In this document: positions 7,270 through 14,536 of the stretch, in pieces
Layout of the letters: every line of letters starts with the position of its first letter
Position numbering within the stretch: position 1 is the first letter of the stretch
NCBI GenBank assembly: GCA_021771675.1
Contig: JAETOP010000047.1
Location: forward strand, 1-26,978
DNA length: 26,978 bases
Origin: Oscillospiraceae bacterium
GTDB taxonomy: Bacteria > Bacillota_A > Clostridia > Oscillospirales > Oscillospiraceae
Direction: 5' to 3'
The notes under the pieces: model-generated
Seen by the model: only the letters and a program-made list of their open reading frames with translations
The model's database searches: none
Told to the model about the DNA's origin: nothing
Program-made: the position numbers and the translations under genes

Positions 7270-8270
7270 TTAACGCAAGCGAGTATCTTGAAACAGTAGA
7301 GCAGATCAAAACCGAGATCCAGGCGGCCCAGTACAAGGCGGCGGTCAGTGTCAACCAGGAGATGATTATGCTCTACCACTCCATTGGAGAGGCGATCAAT
7401 TCTCATAAAATCTGGGGAAACAGATTTATTGACAGCCTCGCAAAAGACATCAAGCTCGCTTTTCCCAATGCCAAGGGCTACTCTGTTCGTAACCTGAAAT
7501 ATATGGCAAAGTTTGCGACAACTTATCCTGACCGTCAATTTGTGCAGACGGTGTCTGCACAAATTCCTTGGTCGCATAATGTTGCCATTCTGGACAAGGT
7601 GAAAGATTCAGATCAACGCATCTGGTATATTAAAAAAACCGCTGAGAATGGCTGGTCCCACAGCGTTCTGATTCATCAAATAGAGAGTGGTCTCTATGAG
7701 CGGCAGGTCATTGCAGAGAAAGTGTCCAATTTTGAATCACGACTTCCCTCTCCACAAAGCGAACTAGCTGTCCAGACGATGAAAGACCCATATATCTTTG
7801 ATTTTATTCCATTTAAGGAAGATATGATCGAGCGAGATATTGAGCGGGCTCTGGTGCAGGATGTAACTAAATTACTGCTGGAGTTGGGAACAGGGTTCGC
7901 TTTCCTCGGTAATCAATATTGCATCAATGTCGGCGGAGATGACTTTTATATTGACCTGCTGTTCTATAACCTGAGCCTCCGCTGCTATGTAGTAATCGAG
8001 TTGAAGACCGGCGATTTCAAGCCGGAGTATGCAGGACAGCTAAACTTTTATCTCTCTGCGGTAGATGGTATTTTGAAAACAGAGCAGGATAATCCGTCCA
8101 TTGGACTGCTCCTATGCAAAAGTAAAAACGACTTAGTTGCGGAATATTCGTTGAAAGATATGAGTAAACCGATTGGCGTCAGTGAGTATCGTGTCACCAG
8201 TGATTTACCAACGGAGTTGGAAAGACAGTTGCCCTCTATTGAAGATATCCAAAAGCACATTCAAAAATAA
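7263..8270 (+). CDS. YhcG-type DUF1016 PDDEXK nuclease-family protein
   Basis: A 335-residue full-length DUF1016/YhcG protein. The N-terminal DUF1016 domain covers about residues 10-150 (Y-SVRNLKYM-KF, QIPWSHNVAILDKV, WYIKKTAENGWS). The C-terminal PDDEXK-type nuclease fold has D231 in FYIDLLFYN and E246-L-K248 in VVIELKTGDFKPEYAGQL. GGAGG lies seven bases before the ATG at 7263. Proteins of this family occur on mobile elements and near restriction or defence genes, and DNA cleavage or recombination is the expected activity. The gene is last before a strong terminator at 8364. From about 7270 the sequence is more AT-rich than the recombinase genes, which suggests a different origin. Confidence 0.9.
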   Translation: MLINASEYLETVEQIKTEIQAAQYKAAVSVNQEMIMLYHSIGEAINSHKIWGNRFIDSLAKDIKLAFPNAKGYSVRNLKYMAKFATTYPDRQFVQTVSAQIPWSHNVAILDKVKDSDQRIWYIKKTAENGWSHSVLIHQIESGLYERQVIAEKVSNFESRLPSPQSELAVQTMKDPYIFDFIPFKEDMIERDIERALVQDVTKLLLELGTGFAFLGNQYCINVGGDDFYIDLLFYNLSLRCYVVIELKTGDFKPEYAGQLNFYLSAVDGILKTEQDNPSIGLLLCKSKNDLVAEYSLKDMSKPIGVSEYRVTSDLPTELERQLPSIEDIQKHIQK

Positions 8271-8363
8271 GGGTGAATAAACGGCTGCAGTATCAATGTT
8301 TCGGCAGATCGCTGTTCCTCTACCTTTGTGGACTGGGGTTCGAAAGTGGGCACGCACTCCACA

Positions 8364-8400
8364 CTCGGGAGATTTCATTTTGAGATCTCCCGAGTTTTTT
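8364..8400 (+). terminator. Rho-independent terminator after yhcG-like gene
   Basis: A perfect 10-base stem, CTCGGGAGAT (8364-8373) with ATCTCCCGAG (8385-8394), has an 11-base loop and is followed by TTTTTT. It ends the plus-strand operon just before the convergent recombinase stop at 8408. On the minus strand the hairpin has no T-tract. Confidence 0.9.
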
Positions 8401-8407
8401 CATGTTT

Positions 8408-10006
8408 TTAGGATGCGCGATAATACAAACTTTTGTCCCCATCCGGATGCAGGAAGTCGAAGAACTGAGTGACACTGATTTTGAATTCCACTTCGATTTC
8501 AAAGTTCTTCCCGATATTCACCCGCTCAATGAGCTGTCGCAGGATCATCTTCTTTCCCTCGATACTGCTCCCCGCATATAGATCGGCCCAGGACATAATC
8601 TTGTCATACTCCTTTTGGACGGCAACAGCAGAGCTCTTCAGATCAGCCGCTTTTTTCTTGGCCTGTTCCAATTCCTGTGCCAGCGCCGCCAGTTTGCTTC
8701 GGGTATCCTCTATCATCTCACCGAGGATGTCCGCGCCGAAACTACCAGTCCCGTTGATGGTCTTGATGATTTCTTTCTTATAGCTCTCCAGCTCCCGTTC
8801 CGCGGCGGCATGGAGTTTCTCCAGATTTGCAACCGAACTGTTTGCCAGTCGGAGTTCTTTTTCCCGCTGCTTTTGAATGAGCTGACTTCTGGGCGCAGTC
8901 TTCATCCGCTCAAAGAGTTGGATGACAATCTTATCAATAATGCCGTCCAGTTTCTCGCCGGAGTACCCGGTCTGACCGTCACAGTCCTGAGGATGGCGAA
9001 TCTTGTAGTGGCAGGTGTAGCGGATGCGGGTTTCTCGCTTAGGCTCGCCCTTGGCGCGTCTGCCGCTGCTGGTGGTTAGCACCAGCTTGGAACCGCAGTG
9101 GGCACAGTAGACCATCCCGGAGAGCAGCGACTTCCCTTTGGAGTTAAAAGGCACCTCATCGTGGTGCATTGTCCTGGCTTCCATCAGCCCCTGTGCGCGT
9201 TCATACAAGTCTGGCGAAACAATTTGCAGCTCCGGAAAGATTTCCGAGCGTGTTTCCCCGCTGCGCAGGATGCCTACGTACATGATGTTCTTCAGCATTT
9301 TGATGATGGTGGTATTGGCGAAGTTTGTTCCCTTACGGTTGAGATAGCCGTTGTTATACAGCCACCGGGACAACCGCTGTGCGCCAAATCCCTCATAGAC
9401 ATATTTCTCAAAGATGATACGCACCACCGCAGCTTCATCCGGGTCAATCAGAATCTCGTTGACTTCGTGATTCTTTTTATTAAAACGCCCTTGCTTTTCC
9501 AGGCGGTATCCATAGGGAACAATCCCGCCGCGGAACCGCCCCTCCTGCACAATTTGCGACAGACGGGTTTTTGTTCGGGCAGAGGTTTTGAGACTCTCAC
9601 CGGAGGCCTGCCAATATCGAATGTAGTTCAGCAATTTGTCGATATGATCATCCATCCTCTGCTGTCCTTCCATTGCGCTCCACACTTCGATCCCGTTGCG
9701 GATGAACCACTCCACCACGAAGGGCGTCTCGTCATCCCGCCGTCCCAGGCGGTCAAACATGAACACCAGCAGAATGTCAAACTTCTGTTCCTCGGCATCC
9801 TGGCGAATCTCCTGAATGGCGTCGCGGTCAGCGGCAGCTACCTTGAAACCGGAGACACCCTTTTCCGCAAACTCTTTGGTGATTACCCATCCCTGGTTCT
9901 CTGCAAATTCACGGCAGTATTGTTTCTGCATAGGGATATCATCCTTTTCTACCTGTCCTTTGGTAGAGACTCGATAGAGGCAGTATACTCGCTTACTTTT
10001 TTCCAT
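8408..10006 (-). CDS. Large serine recombinase 3 (TnpX-like) of a mobilizable element
   Basis: A 532-residue large serine recombinase. The catalytic motif is CLYRVSTKGQ near residue 10, followed by a resolvase domain (FMFDRLGRRDDETP), a recombinase domain (PYGYRLEKQGRF onward), a zinc ribbon (CAHCG, later CHYKIRHPQDC) and a long coiled coil (about residues 390-490). I chose the ATG at 10006 because the family starts here (MEKSKRVYCLYRVS); an in-frame ATG at 10066 would add a 20-residue tail of no family character. It is clearly different from the recombinases at 829 and 3812 and belongs to the TnpX-like group found in Tn4451-type mobilizable elements. It lies at the end of the mobilization module and probably excises that element. 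Confidence 0.92.
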   Translation of the reverse strand: MEKSKRVYCLYRVSTKGQVEKDDIPMQKQYCREFAENQGWVITKEFAEKGVSGFKVAAADRDAIQEIRQDAEEQKFDILLVFMFDRLGRRDDETPFVVEWFIRNGIEVWSAMEGQQRMDDHIDKLLNYIRYWQASGESLKTSARTKTRLSQIVQEGRFRGGIVPYGYRLEKQGRFNKKNHEVNEILIDPDEAAVVRIIFEKYVYEGFGAQRLSRWLYNNGYLNRKGTNFANTTIIKMLKNIMYVGILRSGETRSEIFPELQIVSPDLYERAQGLMEARTMHHDEVPFNSKGKSLLSGMVYCAHCGSKLVLTTSSGRRAKGEPKRETRIRYTCHYKIRHPQDCDGQTGYSGEKLDGIIDKIVIQLFERMKTAPRSQLIQKQREKELRLANSSVANLEKLHAAAERELESYKKEIIKTINGTGSFGADILGEMIEDTRSKLAALAQELEQAKKKAADLKSSAVAVQKEYDKIMSWADLYAGSSIEGKKMILRQLIERVNIGKNFEIEVEFKISVTQFFDFLHPDGDKSLYYRAS

Positions 10007-10083
10007 GATTGCACCCTGTCCTTTCTGGTGTAGGACTGCGGTGCATATGGCTTGCTGATAATTCAATTGTCAAGGTTCATATA

Positions 10084-10117
10084 CACACAGTATCCCACAC
10101 CATTGGCAAAAAGTCTA
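10084..10117 (-). promoter_or_regulatory. Promoter/operator motif ahead of recombinase 3
   Basis: Read on the minus strand this holds TAGACT, a 17-base spacer containing TTGCCAATGGTGTGG, then GATACTGTGTG. The spacing fits a -35/-10 pair (TAGACT and GATACT). It resembles the block at 772-803 upstream of the other recombinase operon. It lies between the TnpW-like gene and the recombinase start. Confidence 0.45.
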
Positions 10118-10122
10118 CTGAA

Positions 10123-10320
10123 TCAAGCGGACCTGTTCAGATTTTCAAAGTCCTGCGCCATCAACAGCACCTGCTCAATTTCAGACACTGTGCCAGGCTG
10201 TGTAATGGTGTTTTTGAAGTGGAGGGCAACAATCAGTCCATCCACTTCCATCGTGATATATTCCGTCGGTTCAGCGTATCTGGGATGCTCCCGATCATGC
10301 ATTGCCTGCTGATAACTCAT
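10123..10320 (-). CDS. TnpW-like small transposon protein
   Basis: A 65-residue protein with AAGGAGG about eight bases before the ATG at 10320 and 14 bases from the relaxase stop. The core YITMEVDGLIVALHFKNT resembles the short beta-strand pattern of TnpW-type proteins of Tn4451-like elements, and the position between relaxase and recombinase matches those elements. The function of this family is not established. I recognise it from the pattern and the context rather than from a strong motif, so the family name is tentative while the gene itself is well supported. Confidence 0.55.
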   Translation of the reverse strand: MSYQQAMHDREHPRYAEPTEYITMEVDGLIVALHFKNTITQPGTVSEIEQVLLMAQDFENLNRSA

Positions 10321-10334
10321 GTGGTTTTCCTCCT

Positions 10335-11675
10335 TTACATGGTCTGCTGCCAGGACTGTTCTTCTTCATGATCATCCTCCTTGTGACCGAGGGCGATCTT
10401 CTTCTGCCGCTCCTTGCGGAGCATTTTTCTGTCTGCGTGATGGCGCATAGTGGTGCTGTCTGTCATGTGGTCAGCATATTGATCCCGTTCCAGAGAGCGC
10501 CCAAGCTGTACCACATCACCCACAAGTCCGCCAGCACTGCGGGGATCAGCAGAAACGCCGGGGACAGGCGCGGCAGATGTGGTCTGGGCAGTTTGAGTTT
10601 CGGCAGAGAGAAAGATTTCTCGTTCTGGTTCCCAACCCGATCCACTGCCCATCGCAGCTCCGCTACCGCTTTCGTCAGCTCGTCCACCTGCATCCGGGTG
10701 GGCAGCCATCCGCGCATCTCGGTCAGCTGTCTCAGATACTCTGCTTGACCGGAACTGTTCCTCTCCAGACAGCATAGCCGATACTCCAGCTTGTCCAGTG
10801 CCTCCGGCATTGGGCACTGGATCACCACATTGGACGGAGAGCTTTGCGGTGTATGTGCGAGACGGTTCTTCTCCATGAGCTCGTCCATGGATAATTTCTT
10901 CTCTGATCCTGAATTCATATTCCATATTCTCCTTCAGATACTTGTCCCCGAACAGCAGACGGTCACGGCACCGCCAGCCACTGGGTGTGGTGTAGGTGAT
11001 GTTCCGCCGGGACTTCTCCCAGCGAACCTTGCAGCCCTCACTCTCCATCAGTGCAATGAACTCCTCACGGCTGGAGGCGTGGCACATACAGTCGTTGATG
11101 ATATTCATGAGCTGCAGCTTTTTGCTCTGTCCACGGGCGGCCGTGTGATACTCGCCGATGGACATCGTCTTGGTCTTCTCTTTCCTGTTCGTGGGAGTGA
11201 ACACAGGGAGAGAAAACTCCATGCAGACCTGATCGTTGCGCTGCCGCAGTTCCTGGAGCTGCTCCTTTGCGATGTGCAGTTTACGGCCTGTGTCGAAGTT
11301 GACTGAATTGATGAGGAAGTGGGAATGTATGTGTTCCCGGTCTGTGTGGGTGCAGACCAGGACTTCATACCCTTGGTAGTACTCAGCCAGCTTCAGCGCC
11401 GCTGCGTGGGCGGTGACCGGGTCGACCGTTTCGTCTTTCGGGAAACTCTGCACCATGTGGTAGAACAGCACTCCCTCCGTTTTGTGGTAGAGCCGCTTGG
11501 TGGTCATAAAGTCCGCATAGGCAGATTCCGGCTGACAGTTGATCCCGGTGACCAACCGCCGGCTTTCGACCTGAGTTTTCTTGTCCCGCATGGTGTAGCG
11601 CATCACGGCACCCATGCAGCCGGTGGTCTGTCCTCGCTTGTAGTTGGTGAAGCTGATGATGGCCACGGTCACCAC
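10335..11675 (-). CDS. MOBP-type relaxase
   Basis: A relaxase of up to 446 residues that would nick the element at oriT and lead its transfer in conjugation. The metal-binding histidine motif is H110-TDRE-H115-I-H117-S-H119-FLINSVN. The likely catalytic tyrosine is Y27 in MRYTMRDKKT. Several GTG codons near 11675 could be the start, overlapping the MobC stop by up to seven bases. The last about 160 residues are low-complexity (G, S, A, E, R-rich) and lie on top of a second gene in another frame (10463-10918). The extreme C-terminus is basic (RKMLRKERQKKIALG). The element lacks visible conjugation pore genes, so it would be mobilized by a helper. Confidence 0.92.
   Translation of the reverse strand: MVTVAIISFTNYKRGQTTGCMGAVMRYTMRDKKTQVESRRLVTGINCQPESAYADFMTTKRLYHKTEGVLFYHMVQSFPKDETVDPVTAHAAALKLAEYYQGYEVLVCTHTDREHIHSHFLINSVNFDTGRKLHIAKEQLQELRQRNDQVCMEFSLPVFTPTNRKEKTKTMSIGEYHTAARGQSKKLQLMNIINDCMCHASSREEFIALMESEGCKVRWEKSRRNITYTTPSGWRCRDRLLFGDKYLKENMEYEFRIREEIIHGRAHGEEPSRTYTAKLSVQCGDPVPNAGGTGQAGVSAMLSGEEQFRSSRVSETADRDARMAAHPDAGGRADESGSGAAMGSGSGWEPEREIFLSAETQTAQTTSAAPVPGVSADPRSAGGLVGDVVQLGRSLERDQYADHMTDSTTMRHHADRKMLRKERQKKIALGHKEDDHEEEQSWQQTM
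10463..10918 (-). CDS. Overprinted MobB-like coiled-coil membrane protein
   Basis: A 151-residue frame wholly inside the relaxase gene, in another frame of the same strand. It starts at ATG 10918 with AAGGAG at 10929-10934, ten bases upstream. It reads as a real protein: a charged N-terminus (MNSGSEKKLSMDELMEKNRL), a helical, probably coiled-coil stretch (about residues 37-93, LDKLEYRLCCLERN, LRQLTEM, VDELTKAVAELRW), then a C-terminal hydrophobic segment (about 117-149, SPAFLLIPAVLADLWVMWY). The relaxase frame above it is low-complexity, as expected when this frame is the constrained one. Overlapping membrane mobilization proteins inside relaxase genes are known (MobB of RSF1010). Equivalence to MobB is inference. 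Confidence 0.65.
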   Translation of the reverse strand: MNSGSEKKLSMDELMEKNRLAHTPQSSPSNVVIQCPMPEALDKLEYRLCCLERNSSGQAEYLRQLTEMRGWLPTRMQVDELTKAVAELRWAVDRVGNQNEKSFSLPKLKLPRPHLPRLSPAFLLIPAVLADLWVMWYSLGALWNGINMLTT

Positions 11676-11980
11676 CGCTTTCGTTCCAGGATCATCCGGA
11701 CGGTGCCGCAGAGTTCAGAGAACGACCGATACACACTTTCCAGATTGACCACGGTCACTCGTCCCATGTGCGCCAAGGTGACGAGCTGATTCAGGTTTCT
11801 GCCGACGGACTTCAACTCCTTCAGCACCTCTTTCAGTCCGTCGATGACTACCACCTGCTTACCCAGGCAGCACACCGTCACATAATCGCTCATGGACATC
11901 CCCGACTGTTTGGCCAGCACCTTGATGGCCTCCCGGTCTGCGGAAGACATCCTGGTACTGAATTTGATATCTTTTTTCAT
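11669..11980 (-). CDS. mobC: MobC-family mobilization protein
   Basis: A 103-residue MobC-type relaxosome protein. It has an N-terminal ribbon-helix-helix-like segment (KFSTRMSSADREAIKVLAKQ-GMSMSDYV) and the family motif VGRNLNQLVTLAHMG near residue 63. MobC proteins bind near oriT and help the relaxase open the DNA. The start is ATG 11980 with GGAGG in front; a longer open frame upstream crosses the probable oriT and has no family character. The stop overlaps the relaxase start, so the two are translationally coupled. Confidence 0.9.
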   Translation of the reverse strand: MKKDIKFSTRMSSADREAIKVLAKQSGMSMSDYVTVCCLGKQVVVIDGLKEVLKELKSVGRNLNQLVTLAHMGRVTVVNLESVYRSFSELCGTVRMILERKRW

Positions 11981-12217
11981 AGTGTTACCTCCAAATCGTA
12001 GATAAAGTGGGTCCGGGCTTCTGCCCGGAAATCGTGCGGAAGGCGGGCGGCGGCTGTGCCGGTGACCAGACAAATGCGATGCTGGCCACCTCCAAGGAGG
12101 TGATTCTCCCGCGCCGAACACCCGCGCTCCTCCTTCGGCCACAAGCGGCCCAACACGGCGTTTCTTTTGCCTTGCTGGAATTTACTCGCCGCACCCGAAA
12201 ACCTCCCGCAAATCGCC
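11981..12217. other. Probable oriT / mobilization leader region
   Basis: This 237-base gap between the RepA-like gene and mobC is where oriT lies in related elements. It holds two clear inverted repeats: CCGGGC-TTCT-GCCCGG (12013-12028) and the 16-base palindrome CACCTCCAAGGAGGTG (12087-12102). The run CTTCTGCCCGG (12018-12028) resembles the nick region of IncP-type oriT sites (ATCCTG followed by CCCGG). Several short frames cross the region on both strands, but none has protein character. The exact nick site is a guess. Confidence 0.45.
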
Positions 12218-13255
12218 TCACTGCGCCCCGACAGGGTCAACAGGGTCGACCTCCGGGGCACCCTGAGTACCGGCACTTTCGGCACGGCGCAGCTCAATGA
12301 TCCGCTTGCCGTTGCTGCGGCGCACCACACCGGAAATGCCGATTTTGCTTAGTGCGCCAAGGCTTTGCCGAATCAGCCGGGATACTTTCTTGGGAGAGAT
12401 CTGCTCCGTGCCGACAGGGTCGATCCGTTCAGACAGCTCTGTTGGAGTGCCGATAAATTCCGAGCGGTCACGCATCAGCTCAGAGACGAGACAGACAATT
12501 CGGTCGCCCAGCAGCTCCGGCTGTGTTCGGCTGTCCGCAACCAACTCCCACACATTTTCACCGTTGCGCTCCAGCTTCAGTTCCCGGTACTCAATATCAC
12601 GACCGATGCAGGTGAGCTTTGCCTTTCCGCTGCCGCGTTGCTCTTCCACCAGCGTGAAGCTGGAGTCCACCGCACCGCTGATAGCGGTGGTTCCGGAGAT
12701 GCGGCTGAACACATCTGTGGCCGGCTCCTTCCGCAGGTGGTGGATTAGCAGGACAGCGATCCCGTGGGCATCCGCAATTCGTTTCAGTGCGGACAGGTCA
12801 CGGTAGTCGTTGGCGTAGGTGTTGTCGTAGCTCGTGCCCCGGATCATCTGCAGCGTGTCGATGATGACGAGGGATGTGTCCGGATGTTCCGTGAGGAAGC
12901 CCTCCAGTTGTCCCTCGAGCCCACGTCCCAGCAGAGCGGCCTCGGTACAGAAGTGTACGGTGGACGGCGCGTCCTCGGTGATGTCCAGCAGCCGGTTCTG
13001 GATGCGGAGGGTGGAGTCCTCCAAGCAGAGGTAGAGGGTGGTACCCTGCTTGACGGGCATCCCCCAGACCGGCTCCCCCTTGGCCACTGCCACCGCCAGC
13101 CACAGGGCCAGCCAGGACTTGCCCACCTTGGGTGAGCCCGCCAGAATGTGCAGTCCCTGGGACAGCAGAGTGTCCACCACGAAGTTCAGCGGCTGGATCG
13201 GCTGGCTCATCAGAGTCGCCCCGTCGATGGTGCGTAAGCGTTTCTCTTGGGTCAT
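12218..13255 (-). CDS. RepA-like AAA ATPase
   Basis: A 345-residue P-loop ATPase of the RecA/RepA-helicase type (AAA_25). Walker A is GSPKVGKS (residues 40-47) and Walker B is LVIIDT (129-134). LLIHHLRK and the SGTTAISGAVDSSF stretch are typical of hexameric replicative helicases of plasmids and integrative elements. The C-terminal third (from about residue 255) is probably a winged-helix DNA-binding part (TPTELSERID, KKVSRLIRQSL). AGGAGG lies eight bases before the ATG. It would support replication or mobilization of the excised element. The closing residues repeat DPVDPV, which comes from a small direct repeat in the DNA (GACAGGGTC). Confidence 0.88.
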   Translation of the reverse strand: MTQEKRLRTIDGATLMSQPIQPLNFVVDTLLSQGLHILAGSPKVGKSWLALWLAVAVAKGEPVWGMPVKQGTTLYLCLEDSTLRIQNRLLDITEDAPSTVHFCTEAALLGRGLEGQLEGFLTEHPDTSLVIIDTLQMIRGTSYDNTYANDYRDLSALKRIADAHGIAVLLIHHLRKEPATDVFSRISGTTAISGAVDSSFTLVEEQRGSGKAKLTCIGRDIEYRELKLERNGENVWELVADSRTQPELLGDRIVCLVSELMRDRSEFIGTPTELSERIDPVGTEQISPKKVSRLIRQSLGALSKIGISGVVRRSNGKRIIELRRAESAGTQGAPEVDPVDPVGAQ

Positions 13256-13280
13256 AAGTCATTCCTCCTGATAAAAAGAT

Positions 13281-13319
13281 AAGGACAGAGGCCGCACCCA
13301 CATCGCGGCCTTTGTCCTT
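13281..13319. promoter_or_regulatory. Hairpin in the divergent region ahead of the RepA-like gene
   Basis: A 15-base arm (13281-13295, AAGGACAGAGGCCGC) pairs with 13305-13319 with a single mismatch and a nine-base loop. It lies between the divergent RepA-like and DUF6076 genes. On the minus strand it falls in the leader of the RepA-like mRNA and could act as an attenuator. On the plus strand it lies just upstream of the promoter at 13324. Confidence 0.5.
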
Positions 13320-13323
13320 TCAC

Positions 13324-13351
13324 TTGATTATTCTCTGGATTTTGATATAAT
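13324..13351 (+). promoter_or_regulatory. Sigma-A-type promoter for the DUF6076 gene
   Basis: A -35 box TTGATT (13324-13329), a 16-base spacer, and a perfect -10 box TATAAT (13346-13351) place the transcript start about 45 bases before the ATG at 13404. It should drive the DUF6076 gene and the sigma-like gene that overlaps its end. Confidence 0.7.
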
Positions 13352-13403
13352 GAGATTGTCATAAGACAGCGCAAAAAAAGATATGGGACAGGAGGACAGA
13401 GAA

Positions 13404-14519
13404 ATGCCGCCGGGAATCAAGCCATACAACACATTCGACACCTTCACACTGCATTGCAGGAAAGATCGGGTGTACTATGCGGGAAAGGAATTCCCGGCGG
13501 GATACTTTGCCGCGGAGATTCTGAACTTCGCGGGTGAGGTCCAAGATTCGCTGCTGGAGCGAATTACTACCCTGACCGCACTGGTTGACGCAGCAGCCGC
13601 CTCCGAAAAAGGCAGGAGTTGTGAGTTGCTGGAAGAACTGCGGCCCTTGATGAAGGATACGGTGGCGTGGATCTATACATGCCCCCCGTTTTACGAACAG
13701 GAGGATCAGAACGAGTGGGACTCCTTTGATCTGGCAATGGATCCGGAGAGATTTGAGCAGGATCGTGATGTGTCTCCGGAGAATATGCCGTATCTCTTTT
13801 TGTCGTTCAGCGAAGAGGTTTTGAAGATTCTGGTCTCCATTTATAATTTTTGCCTGCTTGTGCGGGCGTTTGAACGCAAATATCTCCGCAGGCTGACGAA
13901 GCGGACAGAGAGTACCTTTGCAAAGGCGGCGCACGAGTGTTTTGATGAAGATGGCGATTTCCTGATCCTGCTGGAGCAAATGCCTTTTGGCGAGGTTGAA
14001 GAGTTCTTCTCTTTCCCTCGATTGATCTCCGGTTTTGACTTCATTCCGGACCCGAGTGATAAGGAGAACTGGATCACAGTTCATGAGTCCGTGTTTAAGC
14101 GGCTCATCGATTTTTATGTCTTCGATCTGATGAACGGATTACAGTACGGCCACGGACCCAGCTGGTGCCGCAACTGTCACCGGTACTTTTTGACCACCAC
14201 CGCCCATGTTCCAAAATACTGTGACGGTATCTCACCCCAGGACAGTCGGATGACCTGTCGGCAGTACGGCGCCATGATGCGGCAGAAGGAAAACAACAGG
14301 GATCACCCAATTTACCGCCTGTTTACCACCCGCACCAACACGATACGCAAGCATCACCAGAGAGGGAAAATTTCCAAAGATCTACGCCGGGAAGCACTCT
14401 ATGTGGCAGAGTGTTACCGGGATAAGGCCCTGATGGACAACGATTATGCCGCCACTGGCTATAAACAGGACATGGACCAAGAGCACGTCTATGCAGAAGC
14501 CAGAAAACGCTTGAAGTGA
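13404..14519 (+). CDS. DUF6076-type mobile-element protein with zinc-finger-like motif
   Basis: A 371-residue protein that I recognise as of the DUF6076 type, found on clostridial integrative elements and of unknown function. Near residue 255 it has a probable zinc site, WCRNCHRYF then KYCDG and a later C, in a setting like short zinc-binding C-terminal domains. The C-terminus is basic (RTNTIRKHHQRGKISKDLRREA) and could bind nucleic acid. AGGAGG lies eight bases before ATG 13404; an upstream in-frame ATG at 13383 has no ribosome-binding site. Its stop overlaps the beginning of the sigma-like gene, so the two form an operon from the promoter at 13324. Function is not assigned. Confidence 0.72.
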   Translation: MPPGIKPYNTFDTFTLHCRKDRVYYAGKEFPAGYFAAEILNFAGEVQDSLLERITTLTALVDAAAASEKGRSCELLEELRPLMKDTVAWIYTCPPFYEQEDQNEWDSFDLAMDPERFEQDRDVSPENMPYLFLSFSEEVLKILVSIYNFCLLVRAFERKYLRRLTKRTESTFAKAAHECFDEDGDFLILLEQMPFGEVEEFFSFPRLISGFDFIPDPSDKENWITVHESVFKRLIDFYVFDLMNGLQYGHGPSWCRNCHRYFLTTTAHVPKYCDGISPQDSRMTCRQYGAMMRQKENNRDHPIYRLFTTRTNTIRKHHQRGKISKDLRREALYVAECYRDKALMDNDYAATGYKQDMDQEHVYAEARKRLK

Positions 14520-14536
14520 GGAAGGGGGGCTGTCCC

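Noticed and set aside
8336..8362. GGTTCGAA-like T-arm signal before the terminator at 8364
   Set aside because: The flanking bases do not pair as a T-stem, and there is no anticodon arm or CCA end, so it is not a tRNA.
11977..12330. Several short frames on both strands over the gap before mobC
   Set aside because: They are rich in R, P, S and A, have no ribosome-binding site, and cover the probable oriT with its inverted repeats.
12365..13135. Plus-strand frames inside the RepA-like gene
   Set aside because: They are shadows of the minus-strand ATPase gene. The Walker motifs and ribosome-binding site belong to the minus strand.
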